Assembly (NCBI GenBank): GCA_964478775.1
Contig: CAYZJC010000009.1
Coordinates: 1 to 52,276, forward strand
Source: PNMQ01 sp964478775
GTDB lineage: Bacteria > Pseudomonadota > Alphaproteobacteria > Paracaedibacterales > CAIOTO01
Direction of reading: 5' to 3'
Length of the DNA stretch: 52,276 nt
The notes beneath the pieces were generated by a model. It did no database searches, was not told the DNA's origin, and was given only the letters and a program-made list of their open reading frames with translations. The position numbers and the translations under genes are program-made. Shown here one piece after another: positions 27,913 to 37,585 of the stretch; position 1 is the stretch's first letter, and every line of letters starts with the position of its first letter.

Positions 27913-30447
27913 ATGACTTTTTTGCATTCTAATTTTTTTATTATATCTATTTTAATTTTGCTATTTATTTTTTCCATAGCAGTATTTTTTTTGTATAGAA
28001 TGTTAATAAAAACTAAATTTCTTAATCAAGACTTACTAATCAAACTCGAACGTTGTCAAATTGTCTTAAAATCACTTTCTGACCCGTGGTGTAGTTGGGT
28101 GGTTGGTGAAAATAATATTAGTATGTCACCAGCTTTTAAAAAACTGTTTAGAATTGACCCTCACCATCCCTTAAGATTAAAAGATTTCATCAGTATATTG
28201 GGTGACTCAAACAGGTCACCATTTCAACGTGCCCTTAAACATATTTTAGAATATGAAGGCACATTTTCTTTGGATGTGAACGTCTTTGATGGGATGCAAC
28301 TTTTGAAAATTGACGGGTGCTGTGTGCAGCATACAATATTTTACCCAGTCGATTCACAAGAGCACGAAACCAGCAGTAAGAAAATTATTGTACTCACAAT
28401 TAAAGATATCACCAACAGCATTTCTAAAGTTGAACAGCTTGAGCATCGTATTGAGCATATCACCCAAGAAAGAGACCGCTTTAAGCAATTGTTAGATACA
28501 TGCCCTGTGGCGATATGGTCTCGTAATGAAGCTGGCCGTATCATTGCTTGCAATGCCATGTATGCCAAGCTGTTAGACACAACGGCCCACAGAGCAATAG
28601 CTGAAAACTATGAATTAATTGACAGATTTGGGGAAATTGGCACATTTGAACTTTCTAAAAAGGCACGGCTAAAGCAAAACAATCAAACCATTCGAACCCA
28701 CATTGTTGCAGCAGGAAAACGCCATTTTCTTGAAATCACAGAGGCACCAGTGATCAAAGACTGTGACAGCACAAACCTTTTGCAACACACTATAGGCTAT
28801 GCAACTGATATTACGTCATTCGAAGAAATGGAAAAGAATCTTAAGTTTACAAGTCAGGCACATACCCAAATTCTCAACCACCTTTCCTCGCCTGTGGCTA
28901 TCTATGGTCCAGATTCACGTATGCTCTTTTTCAATAATGCATATGTAACCATGTTTGACCAAGATGAAAGATGGCTTGCAACGCAGCCAACCCTGGCCGA
29001 GATTATGGACCACTTAAGACAGGTGAGAAAGCTACCGGAATACTCTGACTTTAGGGCGCACAAACAAAGCCGTATGCAATTATTTAATAACTTGCTTGAA
29101 CCGATTCATGAAATTATGCATCAGCCAGATGGTATGATTTGCAGACTCGTCATTGCGCCAACTCCATCGGGTGGTCTTGTTTATATTTTTGACAACATCA
29201 CAGACAGATTGGCCTTAGAACGCAGGTTCAACACCTTAACAGCTGTGCAAAAAGAAACGCTTGATAATTTGTATGAAGGCATTATTGTTTTTGGAACTGA
29301 TTATCGCTTGCGTCTTGCTAACCTAGCTGTTGCAAAAATATGGGGCTTAAAGTCATTACCACAGGCAGAAGGTACGCACATCAACGAGATGTTAAAAGAA
29401 GTTGCGCCTCAGTTTAAAAGCGCTAAGGCAAGCCAGACTTGGCGCACTAAAATGTTGGATATTATTTCCAAGCGACGCCCAGACAAGCAACGCATTCGCC
29501 TTAAAAAAGACAAGGCCTTGGAATATACGTATGTGCCTTTGCCTGATGGAAGTCATTTACTGAGCTTTATCGACGTGAGTGATACCTGGCTTCATGAAAA
29601 AGCGTTACAAGAAAAGAACCAAGCTTTAGAACACCAAAACCGACTGAAGTCAGACTTTATTGCGCATGTATCCTATGAATTGCAATCACCCCTTCACACC
29701 ATTTTAGGCTTTAGTGAACTATTGATGAATCAGTATTTTGGTGCGTTAAATGAAAAACAAATGGACTATAGCAAGGGGATTTCTGAAGCCGCAGAACGTT
29801 TGTCAAATTTATTATCTGACCTGCTTGACTTGGCAAGTATTCAAGCCGGAACATTAACTCTAAATTATCAAACTGTTTCTGCACAGGCATTGCTGAGCAG
29901 TTTAGTGTTATTAGTACAAAACCGCGCAAGTGACCATGGATTAGAGTTAATTATTGACAATCAAATTGGGGATATGAAAATTAAAGTGGATGCACAGCGT
30001 ATTCGCCATGCCTTCTTTAATCTTTTATCAAATGCAATTAAATTCACCCCAAGTGGGGGGCGCATTACCGTGCATGCCTTTTTATGCCATGAAAAAAAAC
30101 AGGTCTATTTCACAGTAGAAGACAATGGCGCAGGTATTAAGCCCTCTCAGCTGAAAAGAATACAAGATTATTTTAAGCGTGCAATACCTTCATCACAATT
30201 ACTTACATCAGCCAAGAATGACGAAAACAATTTAGCCAAAAACATGGCTTTACCAAATGGGATGCATGCGGATCTGGATGATAATGAAAGTGATGAGCAA
30301 CAAAATGATAACCACAATACAATTGGCCTTGGCTTAACACTTGTCCACCGTTTCATTGAATTACACAATGGCTACATGGAAATTGAATCAGCATTACATG
30401 AAGGCACGACAATACGCTGTGTGCTGCCGCATGTGGCACAAGTCTAG
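27913..30447 (+). CDS. divL: PAS-domain kinase with Tyr in place of phospho-His, DivL-like
   Basis: An 844-residue inner-membrane signalling protein. One N-terminal helix (residues about 8-30) is followed by three recognisable PAS domains (near 190-300, 320-430 and 450-550), a dimerisation domain near 575-640 and an HATPase domain near 690-840. The expected phospho-acceptor motif SHELRTPL reads SYELQSPL, with Tyr588 (TAT at 29674-29676) where histidine belongs. The ATP-binding motifs FFNLLSNAIKFTPSGG, VEDNGAGIKPS and IGLGLTLVHRFIELHNG remain. Caulobacter DivL has the same substitution and acts on CckA to control CtrA. Orthology is inferred from this substitution and the architecture. Confidence 0.75.
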   Translation: MTFLHSNFFIISILILLFIFSIAVFFLYRMLIKTKFLNQDLLIKLERCQIVLKSLSDPWCSWVVGENNISMSPAFKKLFRIDPHHPLRLKDFISILGDSNRSPFQRALKHILEYEGTFSLDVNVFDGMQLLKIDGCCVQHTIFYPVDSQEHETSSKKIIVLTIKDITNSISKVEQLEHRIEHITQERDRFKQLLDTCPVAIWSRNEAGRIIACNAMYAKLLDTTAHRAIAENYELIDRFGEIGTFELSKKARLKQNNQTIRTHIVAAGKRHFLEITEAPVIKDCDSTNLLQHTIGYATDITSFEEMEKNLKFTSQAHTQILNHLSSPVAIYGPDSRMLFFNNAYVTMFDQDERWLATQPTLAEIMDHLRQVRKLPEYSDFRAHKQSRMQLFNNLLEPIHEIMHQPDGMICRLVIAPTPSGGLVYIFDNITDRLALERRFNTLTAVQKETLDNLYEGIIVFGTDYRLRLANLAVAKIWGLKSLPQAEGTHINEMLKEVAPQFKSAKASQTWRTKMLDIISKRRPDKQRIRLKKDKALEYTYVPLPDGSHLLSFIDVSDTWLHEKALQEKNQALEHQNRLKSDFIAHVSYELQSPLHTILGFSELLMNQYFGALNEKQMDYSKGISEAAERLSNLLSDLLDLASIQAGTLTLNYQTVSAQALLSSLVLLVQNRASDHGLELIIDNQIGDMKIKVDAQRIRHAFFNLLSNAIKFTPSGGRITVHAFLCHEKKQVYFTVEDNGAGIKPSQLKRIQDYFKRAIPSSQLLTSAKNDENNLAKNMALPNGMHADLDDNESDEQQNDNHNTIGLGLTLVHRFIELHNGYMEIESALHEGTTIRCVLPHVAQV

Positions 30448-30581
30448 TGGCACAAACTGATAATTATAAGGCCAGGTTTAAACAGGAAGGATTAGAAATC
30501 AATAGATTGCGCAAGGATAATTCAACAGGGAAAGAAATTCCTTGTGTTTTGAGATTAAATGCGTTACTAATATTGAATTCA

Positions 30582-30657
<76 letters not shown>

Positions 30658-30717
30658 CCTTGAATCCATCTATGTTATAGTTTACGAAATGATTCAGTGA
30701 CGAAAGTGGTAATCCTT

Positions 30718-31020
30718 ATGTCTACATTTTCTGTTAAAATTCTATCCTTCCAAGATCTTGTGTATGAAGCTAATGCTTTAAGCGTAACGATACCTTCGCA
30801 GCAAGGTTATTTGACTGTAATGAAGGACCATATCCCTCTTGCTGGTCAATTAGAAAAAGGTAAGCTGCATGTGCAGTTAGAAGAACAGTCACACCCAAAT
30901 AAAGTGGATATGAAGGCTGTTACCTTTGATGTTGATGAAGGTTTTTATGAAATGACCGAGGAAGGGTGTGTTATTTATTTAATGCAGTCTTTGGCTACTT
31001 TAAACACGCTCACACATTAG
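30718..31020 (+). CDS. atpC: ATP synthase epsilon subunit, short form
   Basis: Central-stalk subunit of F1. The start chosen is ATG 30718 (MSTFSVKILSFQDLVYEANA), 100 residues; an upstream in-frame codon would add seven. The beta-sandwich signature is present: VTIPSQQGYLTVMKDHIPLA near residue 30, then LEKGKLHVQL. The family is usually 130-140 residues; here the C-terminal two-helix domain is largely missing. The gene is detached from other atp genes. Its stop overlaps the stop of the convergent CheW-like gene by four bases. Confidence 0.85.
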   Translation: MSTFSVKILSFQDLVYEANALSVTIPSQQGYLTVMKDHIPLAGQLEKGKLHVQLEEQSHPNKVDMKAVTFDVDEGFYEMTEEGCVIYLMQSLATLNTLTH

Positions 31021-31676
31021 CTGGCTGGATCAGGCAATGGCTCTTTTTTTCTCTTTCTAGGCTTTTTTGGTTTCACTGTTTTTTTGATACTGTCCAAAGA
31101 GTTGGGTAATTTTGACTGTTGATTGATATGAGGGATGCTGGGGTGCGGGTCGCATGACTGTACAGTCAACGATTCATAGTTAAATTGATTTAGGTCTATT
31201 TGTAAAACTTTTTTGTTTTCTTCTAACAAGTCTAAATCTTCATCAAGCAAATAAGCTAGAACGTTTAACGAAGGTACCTCATACATATGTGAAGAAAATT
31301 TGAGAAGTTCCTTATGTGGGTTTCTTATTGCTTTTTGCTTTTGCGTGTTTAGGTGGATAATGTGGTAAATTTTATCAACATCTATAAAGATGATATCTTC
31401 TGGATTAGACTGATAAACAAGTGTGTACCTACAATATTGTATAGGATTATTGTAATCTAAAAAGTGGCCAAAGTGCATTACGGGTAACACTTGGTTGCGC
31501 CAAATGCGATAGGCTTGCGAAATAGAATTTTCTTCATCTGTTTGAATGGCATGACTGAAACCTTCCCCGGGGTCTTGCGCAACAGCAGTCTTCATGTCAA
31601 TAATTTCAAGGAGTCGATCAGCAGGAAGAGCGACAAAGAATTGACAGGCACGAACAAGGAGCATATCTCTTATCAT
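31017..31676 (-). CDS. CheW-like adaptor protein (divergent)
   Basis: A 219-residue protein whose start overlaps the end of cheA by four bases, as in cheA-cheW pairs. The first 130 residues follow a CheW-like pattern: CQFFVALPADRLLEIID, then YRIWRNQVLPVMHFGHFL (compare the RGxxIPVVDL region of CheW) and IIFIDVDKIYHI. The C-terminal 60 residues are a basic tail (KKTVKPKKPRKRKKE) not found in standard CheW. Sequence similarity is weak, so the call rests on pattern and position. It would couple CheA to a sensor; no methyl-accepting protein is in the window. Confidence 0.5.
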   Translation of the reverse strand: MIRDMLLVRACQFFVALPADRLLEIIDMKTAVAQDPGEGFSHAIQTDEENSISQAYRIWRNQVLPVMHFGHFLDYNNPIQYCRYTLVYQSNPEDIIFIDVDKIYHIIHLNTQKQKAIRNPHKELLKFSSHMYEVPSLNVLAYLLDEDLDLLEENKKVLQIDLNQFNYESLTVQSCDPHPSIPHINQQSKLPNSLDSIKKTVKPKKPRKRKKEPLPDPAS

Positions 31677-34600
31677 TGAGGGTCTACCTTGTCTGTTGAT
31701 GAAGGGGAATCATCGTCATAAGTAGGGTTGTCAAATAAACCAAAAGCTTCTGTGTCGCTCGCATTATCTTCAAGATCGTTGAACTTAACAGTTGTTACCT
31801 GAGTTGGATTTTCCATATGATATTCCCGAGCTTCGTTTACAGATTCAAAATCTTTACTAATAAAATGATAAGGTGTTGACGGGCTTTTGCTTGCAAGTGA
31901 AAGCATTCCTTCCCCATCTAAAATGAGAACGACACGTCCATCACCTAAAATAGAGGCACCACCTACACCAGGCAGGTTCACTATTCCCTTGTGAACGTCT
32001 TTCATATAAAGTTCGCTTCTGTTAACAATTTCTTCTACATGCAAACCAAGTGTTGATTGCCCATCGCTCAAGACAACAATCGTAATTTTGGTCTCTGGAT
32101 TACATTTTGGTTTCGCAAACCCCAAAATAAACCCAAGGTGCGTGATAGGTAGGAAATGGTCGCGCAGCAATATGGCAGGGTGCCTCCTTAAACTCATCAC
32201 TTCTTCAATGGGAAGTTCTATAATTTCTGTCACAAAACGACCTGGCAGCGCTAAAATTTGCCCCGATGCTTTTACAATTAATACTTCTTGTATAGCGGCA
32301 GACAATGGCATTTTAAGAGAAATTTTCGTTCCCGAACCTTTTTGAGAGGTGATTGCGATGCTGCCCCCAACACGTGTGACGTTCGATTTAACAACATCCA
32401 TGCCAACCCCTCTTCCAGAAACTTCGGTAACAACCGCAGCTGTTGAAAAACCAGGGTGAAAAATAAGTTGATGGATTTCATCTAAGCTTAAATTTGCCTC
32501 TTCTGTTATTAATCCATTAAGCATGGCTTTTGCTTTAATTTTCTCAGGATCGAGCCCATAACCATCATCTTGAATATCAATACGAATTTGGGTCCCCTGT
32601 TGAACGGCTGAAATGCGAATGGTGCCAGTTTCATTCTTTCCATTTTCAAGGCGAATTCTAGGTATTTCAATGCCATGGTCAATACTATTTCTTAGCATGT
32701 GAATCAAAGGGTCAACAAGTGTTTCCACCATTGACTTGTCTATGCGAACTTCTTGTCCTTCTAATACTAGATTAATTTTCTTATCTAATTGCTTTGAAAC
32801 ATCTCGAACAATGCGTGGCAGTCTTTTGAAAACTGTTTCTAACGGAATAACCCGCAAATTTAACGCGCCTTCTTGCAAATAACGCAAGATACTGTGAATG
32901 ACGGTATTATTTTCATGAATATTCTTGTGTATTTTTTCAATTTCGTCAATTGAGGTGAAAATTTCCTTCACTTGATTGGCTGGAATTTTGTGTTTTTCAA
33001 ATGTTGTGCGTAGCTGAGTTTCAAGTTCTGGCAGTATTGTTTTAAAACTGCTACTGGCAACTGTAAAGTTCAGGTGACTACATGCTAATACCATCTCCCC
33101 AATGTGATTCATAAACTTATCTAAAACATCACCTGGTATGCGAATTGTATCATTGTTTAAAACCGCATTTGATGAAGCAGCTGCACGAGGCGGCGCTAAA
33201 GGGGCTGCTGTTTTTGCAGTTACAACATCTTTTACAGACTGCTCGTCATTGTCTTGATTTTCCTGCGCATCTATTTGATCTTCAGTAGCATGTAATTGTG
33301 CTTGTATACTTTGTGCAACTTTAAGTTGTTTTACACCTTGAATGATATGGTCACGCAACATTGCTGTTTGTTGATCATTTAATTTTAAGTATTGTTCTGG
33401 GGGGTCAATCTTTTGCAATTCTTGACTGAGCTGTTCTTGTCCATGTTTATAAATAATTAAAAATTCATACCAGTTCTGATTATCAATAAAAACAGAACGA
33501 TTAAAAGGCAGCTCACACTGTTTTGTTGCAAACATCGCAAATTGCTCACCAATTTCCTGGTCAGCTTCTAAATATGCCATGAGCACATAAACTTGCTCTT
33601 CCCCACCGTCCTCAAAACGTTTTTGCAACCCAGAAAGCAGATCAATACCAACGCTCTCAATGAAGGGGGTTACTTCAATATTTTTTTGAAGGTTAACTTG
33701 TGTGTCTTGACCAATATTTGTTTTCGATAGTTCACTAATTTTGTCTATCAGCATTGCATGAACTGAATCAGTAGCAGCAGCATAGTCGCCAGCAGGTATC
33801 ATTTTGAATGTTAAAAGTCGTTCAATCTCTTCAATGTATGCAACCAAAGAAGTGAGGGTATTTCTTGCGCTATCTAAGTTATCTGGGTCTTCTACTTGGC
33901 GCAGAATTTGTTCCATATCTAAAAAGATAGACACTGGCAAATCAGGATAAGCGTTTGACAAACAATACCCAAAACTAAGACAAATATCTAATATGTCCTG
34001 CTTTGGAAAATTTGAAGGGGAACCTTCTAAAATGGATTCAATGAATTGCTTAACATCTTCAAGATTCGTCTTAAACAAATGATGTTCAGTATTTAATAAT
34101 GGATTGTCACTAAGTGAAATTAAAGGCACACCAGTGTTTAAAATCATTTGATGAAGGTCTGTAAATACGCGACTTAGATTAATGTGATATTTGACTTCGC
34201 CGTCATTGATGCAGTACAAGATATCTTCAAGACCAAACATGATGTTATTAAAGCCCATCATTTGGTAACTATGACGCAATGTATTAATTACATTTTGAAT
34301 TTTGATTTTATCATCTTCTTCAGTAATGTGTAGGTCACACAACTTATTAATTTCATATTGTAACGCTTCAATGAAGTAGCGCACTGTTTCATCATCATGG
34401 CTGACAACTAATTGGTCCTGTGGCACTTCATTTTCAAATGTAGGGGCAAACTCCCCGGGCGATGCACTGTTTACGATTGCAGGTTCTTCTATATGTGGTT
34501 GTGAAACTAAAGATGGAGGAACGGCTACAGTTTCCATTGAAGAGGAACTATCCTCATCCAGATCAATTTTCATCTCCTGAAAAATTTGGTGTAGGTCACG

Positions 34601-34951
34601 TACCAAATCTGCTGGTGCATCAACATTTGCACGTGCGCTACAAGCTTGCTCAATCATTTCTTTTAGGCAGTCTATACCTTGCAATAACCAATCCACACGT
34701 TCCGCAGTAAATTGTGCAGATTTGTCACGTATAAGACCTAAAATATCTTCACAAACGTGAGCCACACTTTCAATGCCTGTAAGATCCATGCTTTTTGATA
34801 AGCCTTTAATAGAATGGAATGCACGAAATAGTTCTGATATACCGCTTGCGTTTACAGGGGTATGTTCGGCAGATAGCAAGTGCTCTTCTATAATGTCTAT
34901 GTGTTCTTGACATTCAATTAGAAATTGTTTCCAGAACTCATCAAAATCCAT
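31673..34951 (-). CDS. cheA: CheA-type histidine kinase with multiple Hpt-like regions
   Basis: A 1092-residue kinase from ATG 34951 (MDFDEFWKQFLIECQEHID); an upstream ATG at 34996 would add 15. The N-terminal Hpt domain has the phospho-acceptor His46 in RAFHSIKGLSKSMDL. A second, degenerate Hpt-like segment contains NTLRHSYQMMGF near residue 235. After a long linker come the P3 dimerisation region, the ATP-binding domain (HMLRNSIDHGIEIPR near 750, DIQDDGYGLDPEKI, VSGRGVGMDVVKSNV) and a P5 CheW-like domain from about 889. There is no receiver domain and no cheY, cheR or cheB nearby. The multi-Hpt layout recalls pilus-type CheA proteins (ChpA/PilL) rather than flagellar CheA. Confidence 0.9.
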   Translation of the reverse strand: MDFDEFWKQFLIECQEHIDIIEEHLLSAEHTPVNASGISELFRAFHSIKGLSKSMDLTGIESVAHVCEDILGLIRDKSAQFTAERVDWLLQGIDCLKEMIEQACSARANVDAPADLVRDLHQIFQEMKIDLDEDSSSSMETVAVPPSLVSQPHIEEPAIVNSASPGEFAPTFENEVPQDQLVVSHDDETVRYFIEALQYEINKLCDLHITEEDDKIKIQNVINTLRHSYQMMGFNNIMFGLEDILYCINDGEVKYHINLSRVFTDLHQMILNTGVPLISLSDNPLLNTEHHLFKTNLEDVKQFIESILEGSPSNFPKQDILDICLSFGYCLSNAYPDLPVSIFLDMEQILRQVEDPDNLDSARNTLTSLVAYIEEIERLLTFKMIPAGDYAAATDSVHAMLIDKISELSKTNIGQDTQVNLQKNIEVTPFIESVGIDLLSGLQKRFEDGGEEQVYVLMAYLEADQEIGEQFAMFATKQCELPFNRSVFIDNQNWYEFLIIYKHGQEQLSQELQKIDPPEQYLKLNDQQTAMLRDHIIQGVKQLKVAQSIQAQLHATEDQIDAQENQDNDEQSVKDVVTAKTAAPLAPPRAAASSNAVLNNDTIRIPGDVLDKFMNHIGEMVLACSHLNFTVASSSFKTILPELETQLRTTFEKHKIPANQVKEIFTSIDEIEKIHKNIHENNTVIHSILRYLQEGALNLRVIPLETVFKRLPRIVRDVSKQLDKKINLVLEGQEVRIDKSMVETLVDPLIHMLRNSIDHGIEIPRIRLENGKNETGTIRISAVQQGTQIRIDIQDDGYGLDPEKIKAKAMLNGLITEEANLSLDEIHQLIFHPGFSTAAVVTEVSGRGVGMDVVKSNVTRVGGSIAITSQKGSGTKISLKMPLSAAIQEVLIVKASGQILALPGRFVTEIIELPIEEVMSLRRHPAILLRDHFLPITHLGFILGFAKPKCNPETKITIVVLSDGQSTLGLHVEEIVNRSELYMKDVHKGIVNLPGVGGASILGDGRVVLILDGEGMLSLASKSPSTPYHFISKDFESVNEAREYHMENPTQVTTVKFNDLEDNASDTEAFGLFDNPTYDDDSPSSTDKVDPQ

Positions 34952-35147
34952 AATCTCATGTCTAATCTTTACAGTGACCTTGCTTAATGTTTGCATAATG
35001 ATATTAAAATTCTATTAATAGAATAGAAAATAATTATTATGAGATATTACGATTTCGTCATTTTAGAATCAAAACACATATTAATATTTTGTTAGTAAAT
35101 AATTGTTAATTTAATGATATGCAATAAAAATAAAACTGAGTTTATTC

Positions 35148-36020
35148 ATGTTGTGCGAAGTAACACATTACGACAAACAAACAATTCATAATGCCCTTAA
35201 AGCACCAATGCTATCAGCTGGTCAAGAAAGTGAATTGTTGTGTTTGTATCAACAAACGAATCGTTCTGATTTGCTTGCGAAAATTGTCAAATCATTTGAC
35301 AAACTTGTTATTGCTGTTGCAATGAAGTATCGGTTTTATGGGCTTCCATTAGCAGATTTAATTCAAGAAGGGAGAACAGGCTTATTAAAGGCAATACATC
35401 ACTTTGAGCCGCAGCTGCACCAACATTTTTCTGCCTATGCGAAATGGTGGATAAAGGCCGATATTCAAGATTATGTCTATAAAAATTGGTCATTGGTTAG
35501 GGCATCTGCCACACAAGCGCACCGCATATTATTTTTTCAATACCACTACTTACGTGAAAAGTCCGCTGACGCAGGGGAAATAGCAACCCACTTTACACCA
35601 CAAGACATAGAAAAGATTACAAAAAAGCTGAATGTGTTGAAAAGAGATATTGAAAATATAGAAGAAATTTATAAGCAATCTATTGTTTCATTAACACCAG
35701 ACGATGACGGGTATGTAAGTGACACCTTAAGAGAGCTGCACGATTTGGGAAGAACCCCAGAAGAAGAAGTCTTTTATATACAAGAACAATTGCTACATAG
35801 CCAGTTTGTGGAGGTTGCTTTAAAATGTTTAACACCTCGCCAGGCTTATGTTATTGCTGAACATCGTTTAAAAGATCCAGCAAGAACTTTTGAAGAAATT
35901 GCCCGAGATTTAGGTGTATGTAAGGAACGAGTCAGACAAATTGAAAGAAGTGGCTTTATAAAAATAAAACAAGAATTTACTAAAAATGGTATTTCCTGTC
36001 CTATTAAATTTTGTTTTTAA
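35148..36020 (+). CDS. RpoH-type (sigma-32 family) sigma factor, divergent
   Basis: A 290-residue sigma factor, the usual RpoH length. Region 2 is clear: LVIAVAMKYRFYGLPLADLI, then QEGRTGLLKAIHHFEP and SAYAKWWIKADIQDYVYKNW. The RpoH-box-like segment reads AHRILFFQYHYLR. Region 4.2 is FEEIARDLGVCKERVRQIER near residue 256. Several positions differ from standard RpoH (for example YKNWSLVRASATQA against RSWSLVKxGTTA). It diverges from cheA across 151 bases. It may be the cell's only heat-shock sigma factor or a specialised paralogue; the window cannot tell. Confidence 0.82.
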   Translation: MLCEVTHYDKQTIHNALKAPMLSAGQESELLCLYQQTNRSDLLAKIVKSFDKLVIAVAMKYRFYGLPLADLIQEGRTGLLKAIHHFEPQLHQHFSAYAKWWIKADIQDYVYKNWSLVRASATQAHRILFFQYHYLREKSADAGEIATHFTPQDIEKITKKLNVLKRDIENIEEIYKQSIVSLTPDDDGYVSDTLRELHDLGRTPEEEVFYIQEQLLHSQFVEVALKCLTPRQAYVIAEHRLKDPARTFEEIARDLGVCKERVRQIERSGFIKIKQEFTKNGISCPIKFCF

Positions 36021-36245
36021 CATACAAAATAAATACAATATCAAATTTTAATTCTATATTTGTAAGCACCCGTTAGTTCTAGGCGCAAAAGCTGATTACA
36101 TGAATAGCGCTAAGCTAATTTTGATAAAAAGCGACACAGCTATTAACACATTATTCAATTGCGCTTACATACTAACGTTTTTCATTGCCCTCTTTATGTA
36201 AAATTGTTATAACTGCACATCGCGTACTGCTAAGCACAAAAGTCA

Positions 36246-37484
36246 ATGATAATTAAATTCTTTCCCATTTTTATTTGTGCGGCATCAATCGCATATGCAA
36301 CTGAAACTATTTCACACAACGCTCAATCTCATGCGGTAGAGCCAATAGACTTTCGTACATACACAACCATCAAAAATGCACTTCCTTTAACTCAACGAAA
36401 GTTTTTGACTTATACATCTGCTGTAAGCTCAATAAAACTGAAGATGTTCCAAAATTGTACAGACAGCATCCGTGTTGAATCAATTGCTGACTTTGAATTG
36501 CTTCACCAAATTGCTAATGAATACAATATATCAACTCCATCACACGATCATATCATTCAGTTTTCGCGCCTTGGTGCAGCAACCTTTGGCAACCTTTCCT
36601 CATACGATGATTCTGATGGTTTCAACTGGATAGAGTCTCCCCCTCAAAACAGCACGACCAACTATCTTAGTTTCTCACATGTTTGCACCCCATTACTCAA
36701 CATCCTCACATCGCTCACACAAGAAATTTTAATTGAAAGCACTCAGCAAGCAAAAACACTCTATCAGCAACACCACAGAACGGCTGAAAACGCTTCAGAC
36801 TTTATGGTTTCAGAAGCCAACATCTTCAATGATGGTGGTGATATAACGATCAACTTAACCGATGTGCTAAAACCCGCAAGTGAAGGCGCAATTTTCTATT
36901 TTGCACCAACACTTAAACAAATAGAAAAACTTATAGAAGAGCTCCCAACCAATGATTGTGTCACCTATTATATTATTGGCTATAAGAATTTTACGGGCGT
37001 CTACTGCACACCCACACCAGCTAACCAGCATACATTCTTTGAACGAATCCCCTCACTTGAATATATTGCCCAAAAGCATTTTATCAGCTTGGGCATGACA
37101 CTTATATCTAAGGGAAGTCTTACCATACAAGCACAAGAACATATCGTGCTATTTTCTCCACATATTGTAGTCCTAGATATATTTCATTGCATTGCAAATA
37201 GAAAATATTTTTTGCTTAGCTATTCAGTTGTTGCAAAACTTATGCAATTTGCAACAATAAACCTACAGGCCCCACTCTTTTCAATTGAAAAAATAAAATA
37301 TGCAGAACTCAAGGCTGCTGGTATCACCACCATTAGAGACTTTCATGACTTCATTTGTACACTCAGCCAAACAGTGGGTTTTCACCTTGAAGACCCTCAA
37401 TCAACCAACCCGGAACGTAACTTCTTTATCCTCTCTCTATTCAGGCACTTTATCCAAAGGCATCTTATCTCGCAGCATACTTAA
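36246..37484 (+). CDS. Secreted protein of unknown function
   Basis: A 412-residue protein with a short signal peptide (MIIKFFPIFICAASIAYAT, cleavage about residue 19). No repeats, membrane helices or known motifs are seen after it. The sequence is a mixed alpha/beta composition with a Phe- and His-rich end (FFILSLFRHFIQRHLISQHT). Four cysteines are scattered. The region upstream (36021-36245) is AT-rich and I see no clear promoter there. No family is recognised. Confidence 0.7.
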   Translation: MIIKFFPIFICAASIAYATETISHNAQSHAVEPIDFRTYTTIKNALPLTQRKFLTYTSAVSSIKLKMFQNCTDSIRVESIADFELLHQIANEYNISTPSHDHIIQFSRLGAATFGNLSSYDDSDGFNWIESPPQNSTTNYLSFSHVCTPLLNILTSLTQEILIESTQQAKTLYQQHHRTAENASDFMVSEANIFNDGGDITINLTDVLKPASEGAIFYFAPTLKQIEKLIEELPTNDCVTYYIIGYKNFTGVYCTPTPANQHTFFERIPSLEYIAQKHFISLGMTLISKGSLTIQAQEHIVLFSPHIVVLDIFHCIANRKYFLLSYSVVAKLMQFATINLQAPLFSIEKIKYAELKAAGITTIRDFHDFICTLSQTVGFHLEDPQSTNPERNFFILSLFRHFIQRHLISQHT

Positions 37485-37585
37485 CGAGATATCACACCTC
37501 TTCTAGGATTTTCACAAAATCTTGCTGCAAGCCCTTAAAGCCGCTATACTGACGCCAACACATCTATCTATGAAAGGATCCTATC

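Noticed and set aside
36021..36245. Possible small RNA in the 225-base interval after the sigma-factor gene
   Set aside because: Only short imperfect stems and no recognised RNA core such as those of RNase P, tmRNA or 6S RNA.
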